64,000 nt of DNA, taken from Actinomadura alba (GTDB taxonomy: Bacteria; Actinomycetota; Actinomycetes; Streptosporangiales; Streptosporangiaceae). Below are positions 24,688-34,135 of this stretch, piece after piece (the first letter of the stretch is position 1; each line of letters opens with the position of its first letter). The stretch is from NCBI RefSeq assembly GCF_014323705.1, contig NZ_JABVEC010000019.1:1-64000 (forward strand). Direction: 5' to 3'. Made by a program: the position numbers and the translations under genes. The notes under the pieces were generated by a model, which saw only the letters and a list, made by a program, of their open reading frames with translations, was not told the DNA's origin and searched no databases.

Positions 24688-26193
24688 TTACTTGCCGAGA
24701 CGGCGGCCGAGTTCGGCGTTCCTACCCGTCACGCCGAACGTGGCCGCCGTGAGCATGACCGAGCCGGTGATCGGGCCGGTCGGCGGGCGAACCCCTTGCG
24801 TCCCGCCCTTCAGCCAGATGACCACACCCGCGTTACTGTCCTCGTTGGGAGCTCCGGCCGACACGTCCCCGTAACCGTCCTGGTTGTTGTCCAGCACGGT
24901 GACCTGGTAACCGAAGTGGTCCCCGGTCTCAGCATCGCCCGGCACACCCTCGCTGTTCTGCGAGACGTCCTCGGCACCCGCGGTCCCGAGACCGGTCGGC
25001 CCTCCGAACAGCACGTAGGCACGCCCCCCGTCGACGACCGTCCCGACCTCGTCGTTGGCGATCCCGACGGCCAGATCGCTCTTGCCGTCGTTGTTCACAT
25101 CGCCTGCGGCGATGGATGCGCCGAACGCGTCTCCGGCCGCCGCCGTACCTGGCACGCCCGGGGTGTCCCGATGAATCGAGGTCTTCGCGTCCGGGGACAC
25201 GCCTGATGCCGAGCCCTTGTACGCGGTGACCTGACCGCCCTTCACCGCATCCGACGGCTGTCCCACGACGACGTCGCCGAAACCATCCTTCTCGAAGTCG
25301 CCGATGGCGATCGAATTCACCTCGGTGAGGTCGCCGGTGCCCGCGGTGCCGTCGAACCCACCGTCGGCCGTTCCCGGGTAGACGGAGAAGCCACGCCGCT
25401 CGGAAGGCTCGGGCCAGTCGGCGTCGTACCACGCGTAGGCCACATCGCCGATGCCGTCCCCGGTCACGTCCCCTGTCGCCAGCCACGAGGAGGTCACGTC
25501 CTCGACCGACCTCGTCGACATTCCCTTCTTGCGGGGCACGACGACGGATTCGCCGCGCTTCGGCGCCGGCTTCCCGGCCGCCCGCGCGCCCTCAGCCGGG
25601 ATGAAGTAGAACCAGGTGAAGGTCGACTGGCCGGGGATCGTGAGGAAGAGCTTCACCGGGGCACCCGGCTCGATCATTCCCGTGGTCAGGTTCTCGCCCC
25701 AGCGGTTGTTCGCGGCGGGCATCTCGTCGTCGATGTTCTGCACGACGTCGGTGACGAGCCCGTCGGGCGTGCCCCAGAAGATCGTGATCAGACCACCGTT
25801 CGCCCCTGCGGTCGTGTCCTCGTCAGGCGTGCCGACCACCAGGTCGGCGTAGCCGTCCGAGTCGAAGTCGGCGGACGCCAGCGAGTAGCCGAAGTGGTCG
25901 CTCGTCTCGGCGGTACCGGGAACCCCAGCGCTGTTCTGGCTGATGACCTGCTTCCTGCCGGTGGGCCCGTTGGCGGTACCGTAGACCACGCTCACGAAAC
26001 CGGCGGACGCATAAGTGCCGACTTTGCCATACGGACTGCCGATGGCGAGGTCCTGGTAACCGTCACCGTTGAAGTCGTAGGCCTTGGCCGGCGCCGCCGC
26101 CGAAGCCGACGGGGCCAACCCCGCCAGGCCGAGCCCCCCGAGGGCGGTCACTGCGGCAATGGCCGCAGTGCGTACGAAAAGCCGAGATTTCAC
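24688..26193 (-). CDS. Secreted FG-GAP/VCBS-repeat protein
   Basis: The 501-residue protein has a signal peptide (AAIAAVTALGGLGLAGLAPSASA). About six integrin-alpha-like FG-GAP repeats each carry a calcium loop: DFNGDGYQDLAIGSP, DFDSDGYADLVVGTP, DVTGDGIGDVAYAW, DFEKDGFGDVVVGQP, DVNNDGKSDLAVGI and DNNQDGYGDVSAGAP. They should fold as a calcium-binding beta propeller outside the cell. There is no added catalytic domain or anchor; the C-terminus is basic (RRLGK). GTG start with GGGAGG eight bases upstream. The promoter is the same ECF type found for the secreted paralog array at 9.4-16.1 kb. Confidence 0.92.
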   Translation of the reverse strand: MKSRLFVRTAAIAAVTALGGLGLAGLAPSASAAAPAKAYDFNGDGYQDLAIGSPYGKVGTYASAGFVSVVYGTANGPTGRKQVISQNSAGVPGTAETSDHFGYSLASADFDSDGYADLVVGTPDEDTTAGANGGLITIFWGTPDGLVTDVVQNIDDEMPAANNRWGENLTTGMIEPGAPVKLFLTIPGQSTFTWFYFIPAEGARAAGKPAPKRGESVVVPRKKGMSTRSVEDVTSSWLATGDVTGDGIGDVAYAWYDADWPEPSERRGFSVYPGTADGGFDGTAGTGDLTEVNSIAIGDFEKDGFGDVVVGQPSDAVKGGQVTAYKGSASGVSPDAKTSIHRDTPGVPGTAAAGDAFGASIAAGDVNNDGKSDLAVGIANDEVGTVVDGGRAYVLFGGPTGLGTAGAEDVSQNSEGVPGDAETGDHFGYQVTVLDNNQDGYGDVSAGAPNEDSNAGVVIWLKGGTQGVRPPTGPITGSVMLTAATFGVTGRNAELGRRLGK

Positions 26194-26242
26194 GATGAAG
26201 CCTCCCGTCGATGCGCGCCGTCAATGCCGCGCAGTATCAGGA

Positions 26243-26271
26243 AGACGCCCCGGCAATACATCTGGTTTACC
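26243..26271 (-). promoter_or_regulatory. ECF-type promoter of the FG-GAP gene
   Basis: GGTAAAC (26271-26265), 17 bases, CGTCT (26247-26243). Here a 49-base region separates the -10 from the GTG, so this mRNA has a leader and SD, unlike the three array genes with the same promoter. Confidence 0.75.
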
Positions 26272-26485
26272 GATACATGGAACAATTGTCAGTTGTGTTA
26301 CCAGAAACCCGCCGTCAGCTGGCACTTCACCGGTTTTTGTCCTGAGTCGGTCAAGAGGCGTCGCCATCGCCGGTCAATGGCGATCCGCGCTCGCGAACTC
26401 GGCCATCGCCGTCCGCGAACGACACCGACGCCACCGAACCCGGATCGCATCACGCCCTGTGACGCCACGGTGTGCCGCACGTCCC

Positions 26486-27601
26486 TCAGCCGCCGAAGGG
26501 CAGGCGGACGTCGAAACGGCAGCCGGGCGAAGAATTCGTCACACCGATATCGCCCGCGTGGGCCTCGACGATGCCGCGCGCGATGGCCAGGCCGAGTCCC
26601 GCGCCGCCGCCCGGGGTGCGCGCGGCCTCTCCGCGGAAGGCCACATCGAAGACCCGGGGCAGATCCTCTTCGGGGATGCCGCCACAGGCGTCGATGACCG
26701 TCACGCAGACCTTGCCGTCCCGCAACTCGCCGAGCACCTCGATCGTCCCGTCCCACGGCGTGTGCCGGATCGCGTTGACGACGAGGTTGCGCAGGGCCCG
26801 GCCCAGCTCGGAGGCGTCCGCCTCCACCGGTACCCCCGGCTGCGCCGTTCCGCGCAGGCGAACCCCCTTGGCCTCGGCGAGCGCCTCAGTGCCCGCGATG
26901 GTCTCGGCGACCAGATCATCCAGCCCGATCCGGTCCCGGGACAGCCGCAGCGCCCCCGCGTGGATGCGCGACAGCTCGAAGAGGTCGTCGACCATCTCGG
27001 TGAGCCGATCCACCTCGGCTCTGATCCGGCCGTGGTAGCGGCCCACGGTGCCGGCGTCGACCACCACCTCGTCTTCGAGCGCCTCGGCCATGGCGCGCAG
27101 GCCGGCCAGCGGTGTGCGCAGGTCGTGGCTGACCCAGGCGACCAGCTCACGTCTGCTGGACTCCAGCGCCTTCTCCCTGCGGTGAGAGGCGTCGAGCCGT
27201 TCATAGGCGGCCGCCAGCTCACGCGCCAACTCGGCGAGCTCGGCGGGCAGCCGGGTCGGCGGGACTCGGAAGGGTTCGGCCCGTACGGCCTGGACGAGCG
27301 CACGGTTGGCCGCGATCAGCCGGCGGCCGAGCAGGAACGACACCCCCATGCTGACGAGTCCTGCGGCCAGCACGACGGTCAGGGCGACGTTGCGGTCATG
27401 CTCGGAGATCATCATGAGGACGGTGATGGCGACGATGCCCGCAGCGGAGCTCACCACGGTGGCCGTGGCGACGACGGCGAGCTGGGCCGCCACCGAGCGG
27501 CTTCGCAGGACGTACAGGGCGGCGAGCCCGATGGTGGCGACGAGCAGCGCGGCTCCGGCGGCGTACGCGGCCACCAGGATGAGGTCGCGCAGCGGGATCA
27601 T
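26486..27601 (-). CDS. Sensor histidine kinase
   Basis: The 371-residue kinase starts at ATG 27601, overlapping the regulator stop as ATGA. Several membrane helices fill residues 1-90 (LILVAAYAAGAALLVATIGL and two or more following). A HAMP-like linker leads to the H box LVAWVSHDLRTPLAG, N box NLVVNAIRHTPWDG, G1 DACGGIPEEDL and G2 GGGAGLGLAIARG. The short extracellular loops give little room for a sensor domain, so membrane-internal sensing is possible. Partner: the OmpR-type regulator just upstream. Confidence 0.92.
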   Translation of the reverse strand: MIPLRDLILVAAYAAGAALLVATIGLAALYVLRSRSVAAQLAVVATATVVSSAAGIVAITVLMMISEHDRNVALTVVLAAGLVSMGVSFLLGRRLIAANRALVQAVRAEPFRVPPTRLPAELAELARELAAAYERLDASHRREKALESSRRELVAWVSHDLRTPLAGLRAMAEALEDEVVVDAGTVGRYHGRIRAEVDRLTEMVDDLFELSRIHAGALRLSRDRIGLDDLVAETIAGTEALAEAKGVRLRGTAQPGVPVEADASELGRALRNLVVNAIRHTPWDGTIEVLGELRDGKVCVTVIDACGGIPEEDLPRVFDVAFRGEAARTPGGGAGLGLAIARGIVEAHAGDIGVTNSSPGCRFDVRLPFGG

Positions 27602-28308
27602 GCGTGCCCGCCGGCGGTCTCGTACCGGTAGCCGACGCCCCACACGGTGACGATCCGGCGGGGTGAGGTCGGGTCCTCCTCGATCTTCTCCCGGAGCCGC
27701 CGCACGTGCACCGTCACGGTGGAGGAGTCACCGAACGACCATCCCCAGACCTGGCTGAGCAGGTCGCCTCGGGTGAACGCCCGCCGTGGATGCTGCATCA
27801 GATACGCGAGCAGGTCGAACTCCCGGGCGGTGAGGTGCAGCTCTTCACCCCTCAGCGTGGCCTCGTGCGCGCCGACGTTCACCACGAGATCCCCATCGCG
27901 TACGAGGCCCGCGCCGACCGGCCCGAACATGCCGCGGGCGCGCCGCAGCACCGATCTGACCCGCAGGGCCAGCTCGCGCGGGCTGAACGGCTTGGTCACG
28001 TAGTCGTCCGCGCCGGTCTCCAGACCGACGAGCCGGTCGGTCTCCTCGCCCAGCGCGGTCAGCATCACGACCGGAACGGGTGAACTCTCCCGGAGCCGGC
28101 GGCAGACCTCGAGGCCGCCCATCCCCGGCAGCATCAGATCCAGCACCACCAGGTCGGGCGGATTCCGCAGGGCCCGGCGGAGGGCCTCGGCACCGTCGGC
28201 CACGCACTCCACCTCGTGCCCGTCGCGGAGCAGGTAACGAGCGACCACGTCGGCGACGGTCGGGTCGTCGTCGACGACGAGGATGCGCCCGGCCTCCTCG
28301 GCGGTCAC
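27598..28308 (-). CDS. OmpR/PhoB-family response regulator
   Basis: The 236-residue protein has a receiver domain (ILVVDDDPTVADVVARYL, phosphoacceptor in DLVVLDLMLPGMGG, and K in YVTKPFSPREL). A winged-helix domain follows (LTAREFDLLAYLMQHPRRAFTRGDLLSQVWGW, then VTVHVRRLREKIEEDP). It is translationally coupled to the kinase. Targets are unknown; no regulator-type direct repeats were seen upstream. Confidence 0.94.
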   Translation of the reverse strand: MTAEEAGRILVVDDDPTVADVVARYLLRDGHEVECVADGAEALRRALRNPPDLVVLDLMLPGMGGLEVCRRLRESSPVPVVMLTALGEETDRLVGLETGADDYVTKPFSPRELALRVRSVLRRARGMFGPVGAGLVRDGDLVVNVGAHEATLRGEELHLTAREFDLLAYLMQHPRRAFTRGDLLSQVWGWSFGDSSTVTVHVRRLREKIEEDPTSPRRIVTVWGVGYRYETAGGHA

Positions 28309-28582
28309 CGAGACCGCCTCATGCGCATCGCCCGGGTACGCGGGACGGCCGGCGAGGAAACAGCACGTGGGGTCACGAACCCCACCATAAGGACGCCCCG
28401 CACGTTCACGCGGACGACGTCATCACTCTGTAAGGCCGTAGGGTCGCCCAGCCGGGCCGGCAACTCGCGGATGATCCCCTCAGTGCTACGGCGGCGCCCA
28501 CGACTCAAGCCTGGCCGGCCTGTTGGCCGATATCGGCCTTAGTGATGGTGTAGCGGTACTTGTCGCGGCGTACCGTGGGGGT

Positions 28583-28756
28583 ATGACTCGGACGGTCTTG
28601 ACGGTACTGGGTGTCCTGCTCGCGATCTGGTTGGTCATCACCGTGATCGGCGCGCTCATCGCCACCCTGAAGTTCTTCCTGTACATCGGTTTCGTGGTCC
28701 TCGTCATCATGGCCGTGGTGGCGGTCATCGGACGGTTTGCCAAAAGCGACAGTTAG
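28583..28756 (+). CDS. Small two-helix membrane protein
   Basis: The 57-residue product starts MTRTVLTVLGVLLAIWLVITV and is almost wholly hydrophobic: one helix at about 4-30 and a second at about 33-50, then a basic and acidic tail GRFAKSDS. ATG 28583 is chosen because the helix begins there. Small proteins of this kind are conserved in actinomycetes without known role. It lies between the response regulator (divergent) and the acyl-CoA ligase (same strand). Confidence 0.65.
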   Translation: MTRTVLTVLGVLLAIWLVITVIGALIATLKFFLYIGFVVLVIMAVVAVIGRFAKSDS

Positions 28757-28821
28757 CTCCTTGTCGCCTCATCGTCGGTTCGCGCATGATGCCTGGAACG
28801 TTGCCGACGAGAGGGCCAGTC

Positions 28822-30378
28822 GTGTCACTTCTGACGGATGTGCTGCGTGACCGTGCGCGTGAGACCCCGGATCGGATCGCGTTCATCAGTGCGGATGAGC
28901 GGGTCACCTACGCCGAGTTCGACAGCCGCGTCGACCGGGCCGCGAACGCGCTCAGGGCGGCCGGCGTCGACCGTGGCGACCGCGTGGCGATTCTGGACAA
29001 GAACTCCATCGAGTACGTCGAGCAGCTGTTCGCCGCCGCGCGGCTCGGTGCCGTCCAGGTGCCGGTCAACTACCGGCTGAGCGCCGACGAGGTCGCCTAC
29101 GTCGTCAACGACGCCCAGGCACGGGTCTTCCTCGCCGGACGCGAGTTCGTACCCTTGCTCGACGCGATCGCGGACCGGCTGGAGCACACCGAGCACCTCG
29201 TCGTCATCAGCGGAGACGAGCACGCCTACCAGGACTATGCCGGTTGGGTCGGCGCCTACGAGACCGCGCCGGTCCACGTCGAACTCGACTCCACCGACGT
29301 CTTCGCCCAGCTCTACTCCTCGGGCACCACGGGCCTGCCGAAGGGCGTCATGCTGACGCACGACAACTTCGTCGGAGCGCTGCGGCCGTCGAACCGGACC
29401 TGGGCGCCGGAACCGTCCTCGGTGCTCATGGTGGCGATGCCCGGGTACCACATCGCGGGCTGCATCCTGAGCATCAGCGTCATCTACGACGGCATCACCG
29501 GCGTCATCGTGCGCGACCCGGACCCCGGCCTGATCCTCGACGCCATCGCAGAGCACCGTGTCACCCACACGTTCCTCGTGCCGGTGCTGCTGCTGTTCAT
29601 GCCGCAGATGCCGCAGGCGCAGACCGCGGACCTGTCGAGCCTGCGCGTGATGCTGTACGGCGCCTCACCGATCAGCGATGACGTCCTGCGCGGCGCCATG
29701 CGACTGCTGCCCCACACCGATTTCATGCAGGTGTACGGCCTGACCGAGACGACCGGGGCCATCACCATTCTGCCGCCCGCCGACCATGCCCCGGACGGCC
29801 CGAACCCGCACCGGCTGCGCAGTGCCGGCATCCCGACCCCCGAGACCGAGCTGAAGATAGTCGACCCGGCCACCGGCGACGAGATGCCGACCGGCCAGGT
29901 CGGCGAGATCCTGTCGCGCACCGCGCAGAACATGCACGGCTACTGGCGGCTGCCCGAGGCGAGCGCCCAGACCGTACTGCCGGGCGGCTGGCTGCGCACG
30001 GGCGACGCCGGGTACCTCGACGAGGACGGTTACCTCTACATCCACGACCGGGTGAAGGACATGATCATCTCGGGCGGGGAGAACGTCTATCCGGCCGAGG
30101 TCGAGAACGTCCTGATGAGTCACCCGCTGGTCGCCGACTGCGCCATCATCGGGGTGCCCGACCCGAAGTGGGGCGAGACCCCCAAGGCGTTCGTGGTCCT
30201 GTCCGGCGAGGTCACGGACCAGGAACTCATCGACCACTGCCGCGAACGTCTCGCGCACTTCAAGTGCCCCACCTCGATCGAGCGCAGCGACGCCATTCCC
30301 CGCAACCCGACCGGCAAGGTGCTCAAGCGTGAGCTCCGCGCCCCGTACTGGGCCGACCAGGACCGCGCCGTCCACTGA
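28822..30378 (+). CDS. Fatty-acid/acyl-CoA ligase (AMP-binding)
   Basis: The 518-residue ANL-superfamily enzyme activates a carboxylic acid with ATP and joins it to CoA. The P-loop motif is YSSGTTGLPKGVMLTHDN, A5-type YGLTETTG, and A7/A8 motifs GWLRTGDAGYLDEDG and DMIISGGENVYPAEVE. The C-terminal catalytic Lys is in NPTGKVLKREL. GTG 28822 follows GAGAGGG; an ATG lies 36 bases upstream. Substrate chain length cannot be read. It stands alone, with a strong terminator after it. Confidence 0.93.
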   Translation: MSLLTDVLRDRARETPDRIAFISADERVTYAEFDSRVDRAANALRAAGVDRGDRVAILDKNSIEYVEQLFAAARLGAVQVPVNYRLSADEVAYVVNDAQARVFLAGREFVPLLDAIADRLEHTEHLVVISGDEHAYQDYAGWVGAYETAPVHVELDSTDVFAQLYSSGTTGLPKGVMLTHDNFVGALRPSNRTWAPEPSSVLMVAMPGYHIAGCILSISVIYDGITGVIVRDPDPGLILDAIAEHRVTHTFLVPVLLLFMPQMPQAQTADLSSLRVMLYGASPISDDVLRGAMRLLPHTDFMQVYGLTETTGAITILPPADHAPDGPNPHRLRSAGIPTPETELKIVDPATGDEMPTGQVGEILSRTAQNMHGYWRLPEASAQTVLPGGWLRTGDAGYLDEDGYLYIHDRVKDMIISGGENVYPAEVENVLMSHPLVADCAIIGVPDPKWGETPKAFVVLSGEVTDQELIDHCRERLAHFKCPTSIERSDAIPRNPTGKVLKRELRAPYWADQDRAVH

Positions 30379-30410
30379 TCCCCCGCCCGCGAACCCCGCG
30401 GGTTCCTTCG

Positions 30411-30472
30411 TTGAGTCGTGGCGTGTCGGGGCGTCTCACCGGCGTGATGCCCCGACACGCCACGACTCAACT
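30411..30472. terminator. Strong bidirectional terminator
   Basis: A perfect 22-bp inverted repeat (arms GTTGAGTCGTGGCGTGTCGG and its complement, with further pairing) with a loop of about 17 bases lies between the convergent acyl-CoA ligase and EF-Tu genes. Confidence 0.9.
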
Positions 30473-30483
30473 ACGCGCGGCCG

Positions 30484-31665
<1,182 letters not shown>

Positions 31666-32077
31666 GAGAGTCGTCCTCACTTCTGTGTCGAACAGGGGGT
31701 GAGAACCGGGCAGGCGCAGGCCTGCCGCACTGACCACCCTCCTCCGCGGGTTCTCTTGCGAAGTCGGGACGGAGGAGGGTCAGCTTCGCGCGCCGTCAGC
31801 GTGTGCCGCGACCGATGCGTCGGCGAGCGGCGACAGGGTGACGGGCGACCGGAACGCCGCGGACGCGTGGGCGGCCGGCACCGCGCCGTGCAGGGCGAAC
31901 CCTGCCGGGGTGCTGGTGACGGCCGCGAAGAACATGCGTCAGACCGTACGGCCGCCCATCCCGGAAGTCGACTGGTTTTCTGCGACCCTGAAGTGGATCA
32001 ATTCGCGGCGGTCACATGAACCGGGTGCGCAAGTCTGGTGATCTCCGCGTGGTACATACGGCGCTACGCTGCACAAT
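31666..32077. other. Region between tuf and arcA, with a hairpin leader for tuf
   Basis: The 412 bases hold divergent promoters. On the tuf side an 11-bp stem, ACCCTCCTCCG/CGGAGGAGGGT (31736-31746 with 31770-31780, 23-base loop), lies 70-115 bases upstream of the start codon, and GCAGGCCTGC forms a second small palindrome. The hairpin could attenuate transcription. A 51-codon minus-strand frame (31780-31935) ends directly at the hairpin but lacks an SD. Confidence 0.5.
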
Positions 32078-33280
32078 GTGCCCCATAACTACCGCGTGGA
32101 CAGTGAGGTCGGGCGGCTTCGAGCCGTCATCCTGCATCGCCCGGGTGCGGAGCTGAAACGCCTCACTCCCCGCAACAACGACAAGCTCCTGTTCGACGGC
32201 ATCCCGTGGGTGGGCCGGGCCCAGGAGGAACACGACGCCTTCGCCGAGGCGCTGCGGAGCCACGGCGTCGACGTGCTCTACGTCACCGAACTGCTCCAGG
32301 AGGCGCTGGAGTACCAGTCGGCCCGGGAGGAGGCGATCGCCGGCGTCCTCACCGACGCCCGCCTCGGTGACCGGCTGCGGGGGGTGGTCGCGTCATATCT
32401 CGGGGACCTCGACACCGAGACGCTCGCCCATGCGCTGATCGCCGGGATCGCGCACGAGGAGCTCAAGTCCGGCCATGGCCTGGTGTACGAGCTGATGGGC
32501 CGGCACGACTTCATCATCGATCCGCTACCGAACCTGCTGTTCACCCGGGACTCCAGCGCCTGGATCGGCGACCGGGTGGCGGTGACGAGCCTGGCCATGC
32601 CCGCCCGTGAGCGCGAGACGGCGCTGACCCGCCTGATCTATGCTCACCACCCGCGCTTCGCCGGGGTGCGCACACTGTACGAACCTGATCTCGAGCACGT
32701 CGAGGGCGGCGACATCCTGTTGCTGGCCCCGGGCGTGATCGCCGTGGGCACCGGCGAGCGCACCACGCCCGCGGGCGTGGAACGGCTGGCGCGCCGGGTC
32801 TTCGACGCGGGCCTGGCGCACACCGTGCTGGCCGTCCCGATCGCCCAGGAGCGGGCGACGATGCACCTCGACACGATCTGCACCATGGTCGACGTCGACA
32901 CGGTCGTGATGTATCCGGCGATCGCCCACTCGCTGACCGCCAACACGGTGACCACGCTGGACGGAGATCTGCGGATCACGCCGGCCCAGCCGTTCCTGCG
33001 GGCCGCCGCGGCCGCGATGGGCGTCGACCGGCTCAAGGTGATCGACACGGGGCTCGACCCGGTGACCGCCGAACGCGAGCAGTGGGACGACGGCAACAAC
33101 ACCCTGGCCGTGGCGCCGCGGCTTGCGGTCGCGTACGAGCGGAACATCGAGACCAACGCCCAGCTCGAGGCCGCGGGCGTCGAGGTGATCCGGATCAAGG
33201 GAAGCGAACTCGGCAGCGGCCGAGGCGGTCCGCGCTGTATGTCCTGCCCGATCGAGCGGGCCCCCCTGCTGGGGTCGTAG
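32078..33280 (+). CDS. arcA: Arginine deiminase
   Basis: The 400-residue enzyme hydrolyses arginine to citrulline and ammonia. It has the guanidino-group-modifying fold: VDSEVGRLRAVILHRPG, LPNLLFTRDSSAWIG, EGGDILLL, and the catalytic His in ATMHLDTICTMVD. Cys 387 sits in GGPRCMSCPI. GTG start, VPHNYRVDSEVG. No ornithine carbamoyltransferase (arcB) or carbamate kinase (arcC) gene flanks it, so the usual ATP-yielding operon is absent here. In actinomycetes a lone arcA is frequent; whether the rest lies elsewhere cannot be seen. Confidence 0.95.
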   Translation: MPHNYRVDSEVGRLRAVILHRPGAELKRLTPRNNDKLLFDGIPWVGRAQEEHDAFAEALRSHGVDVLYVTELLQEALEYQSAREEAIAGVLTDARLGDRLRGVVASYLGDLDTETLAHALIAGIAHEELKSGHGLVYELMGRHDFIIDPLPNLLFTRDSSAWIGDRVAVTSLAMPARERETALTRLIYAHHPRFAGVRTLYEPDLEHVEGGDILLLAPGVIAVGTGERTTPAGVERLARRVFDAGLAHTVLAVPIAQERATMHLDTICTMVDVDTVVMYPAIAHSLTANTVTTLDGDLRITPAQPFLRAAAAAMGVDRLKVIDTGLDPVTAEREQWDDGNNTLAVAPRLAVAYERNIETNAQLEAAGVEVIRIKGSELGSGRGGPRCMSCPIERAPLLGS

Positions 33281-33362
33281 CGCGGGGCCGGGGGGTGAGA
33301 AGGCGGTTGGAACGCTCAGGTGCTGCCGACGGGGGCGCGGCAGCACCCGAGCTGGGAAGACC

Positions 33363-33866
33363 CTAGCGGGTGCGATCCAGGAGGTTCATGGCGGGTACGC
33401 CCGATATGCCGGGCTGGCCCGTTGTCGCAGGCTGCGGGGTGTCCGTACCGATCCGCCCGTTGGTGGCGGACGGCTGAGTGGAGCGCAGGAGGGCCCACAC
33501 CGTGGTGGTGCCGTCCTCGTAGCGCACGCCCCAGCACTCGGCGAGGCTCTCGACGATGCCCAGCCCGCGCCCTCCGAGCGAGGAGAGCGTCGGGTGGTTA
33601 CGCCGGGGCTCGGTCATGGCTCCACCGTCGCTCACCGCGACCTCGATCGTGTCTCCGGCGCTGACCCAGGCGAGCTTGACGTGCCCGGAGGGCAACGGCC
33701 GAGCATGCCGCAGAGCGTTGCTGAGCAGCTCACTCGTGATGACGTTGATGTCATCGATGACCGATTGAAGGACCCCCGAGGCGATCAGCTCAGAACTGAG
33801 GCATTGCCGGGCGATCGCAACGCTGGATGGCGCGTGTGGCAGCAGTACGACGCTCGACGCCCTCAC
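33363..33866 (-). CDS. RsbW-like ATP-binding regulator (HATPase_c_2)
   Basis: The 167-residue GHKL protein has VVLLPHAPSSVAIARQCLSSEL at the start, the N box SELLSNALRHARP, G1 VAVSDGGAMTEP and G2 SLGGRGLGIVESLAECWGV. This is the actinomycete anti-sigma/serine-kinase type, whose partners are STAS antagonists and sigma factors. No sigma gene is adjacent. The last 40 residues are a Thr/Pro/Gly tail. GTG start with GGAGG eight bases upstream. Three CTTGAAG repeats lie about 160 bases upstream. Confidence 0.88.
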   Translation of the reverse strand: MRASSVVLLPHAPSSVAIARQCLSSELIASGVLQSVIDDINVITSELLSNALRHARPLPSGHVKLAWVSAGDTIEVAVSDGGAMTEPRRNHPTLSSLGGRGLGIVESLAECWGVRYEDGTTTVWALLRSTQPSATNGRIGTDTPQPATTGQPGISGVPAMNLLDRTR

Positions 33867-34022
33867 CTCCCCGCGGCCTCCTGAGCGCGAACACTCACCA
33901 TCGCATCACCGGTACGACCGAAATGCCCCGTACGAGGTAGCCGGAAACCCGCCGCAAAGCATTGGCTATCGATACAACGAGTGACTAACTCAACAGACAC
34001 GCTCACAGACCCCCTCAGAGCC

Positions 34023-34049
34023 CTTGAAGCATCTTGAAGTGTCTTGAAG
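34023..34049. repeat. Three CTTGAAG direct repeats at 10-base period
   Basis: CTTGAAG occurs at 34023, 34033 and 34043, one helical turn apart, in the gap between two minus-strand genes and upstream of the RsbW-like gene. The arrangement resembles operators bound by cooperative activators. No known motif was recognised. Confidence 0.5.
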
Positions 34050-34135
34050 CGGACAGCAGGCGCGTGCTGCACCAAGTTCGGTAAAAGACCTATCCACTCA
34101 ACGCGGGATTACTCCTCCTGCGAGAGTCTCGTCCG

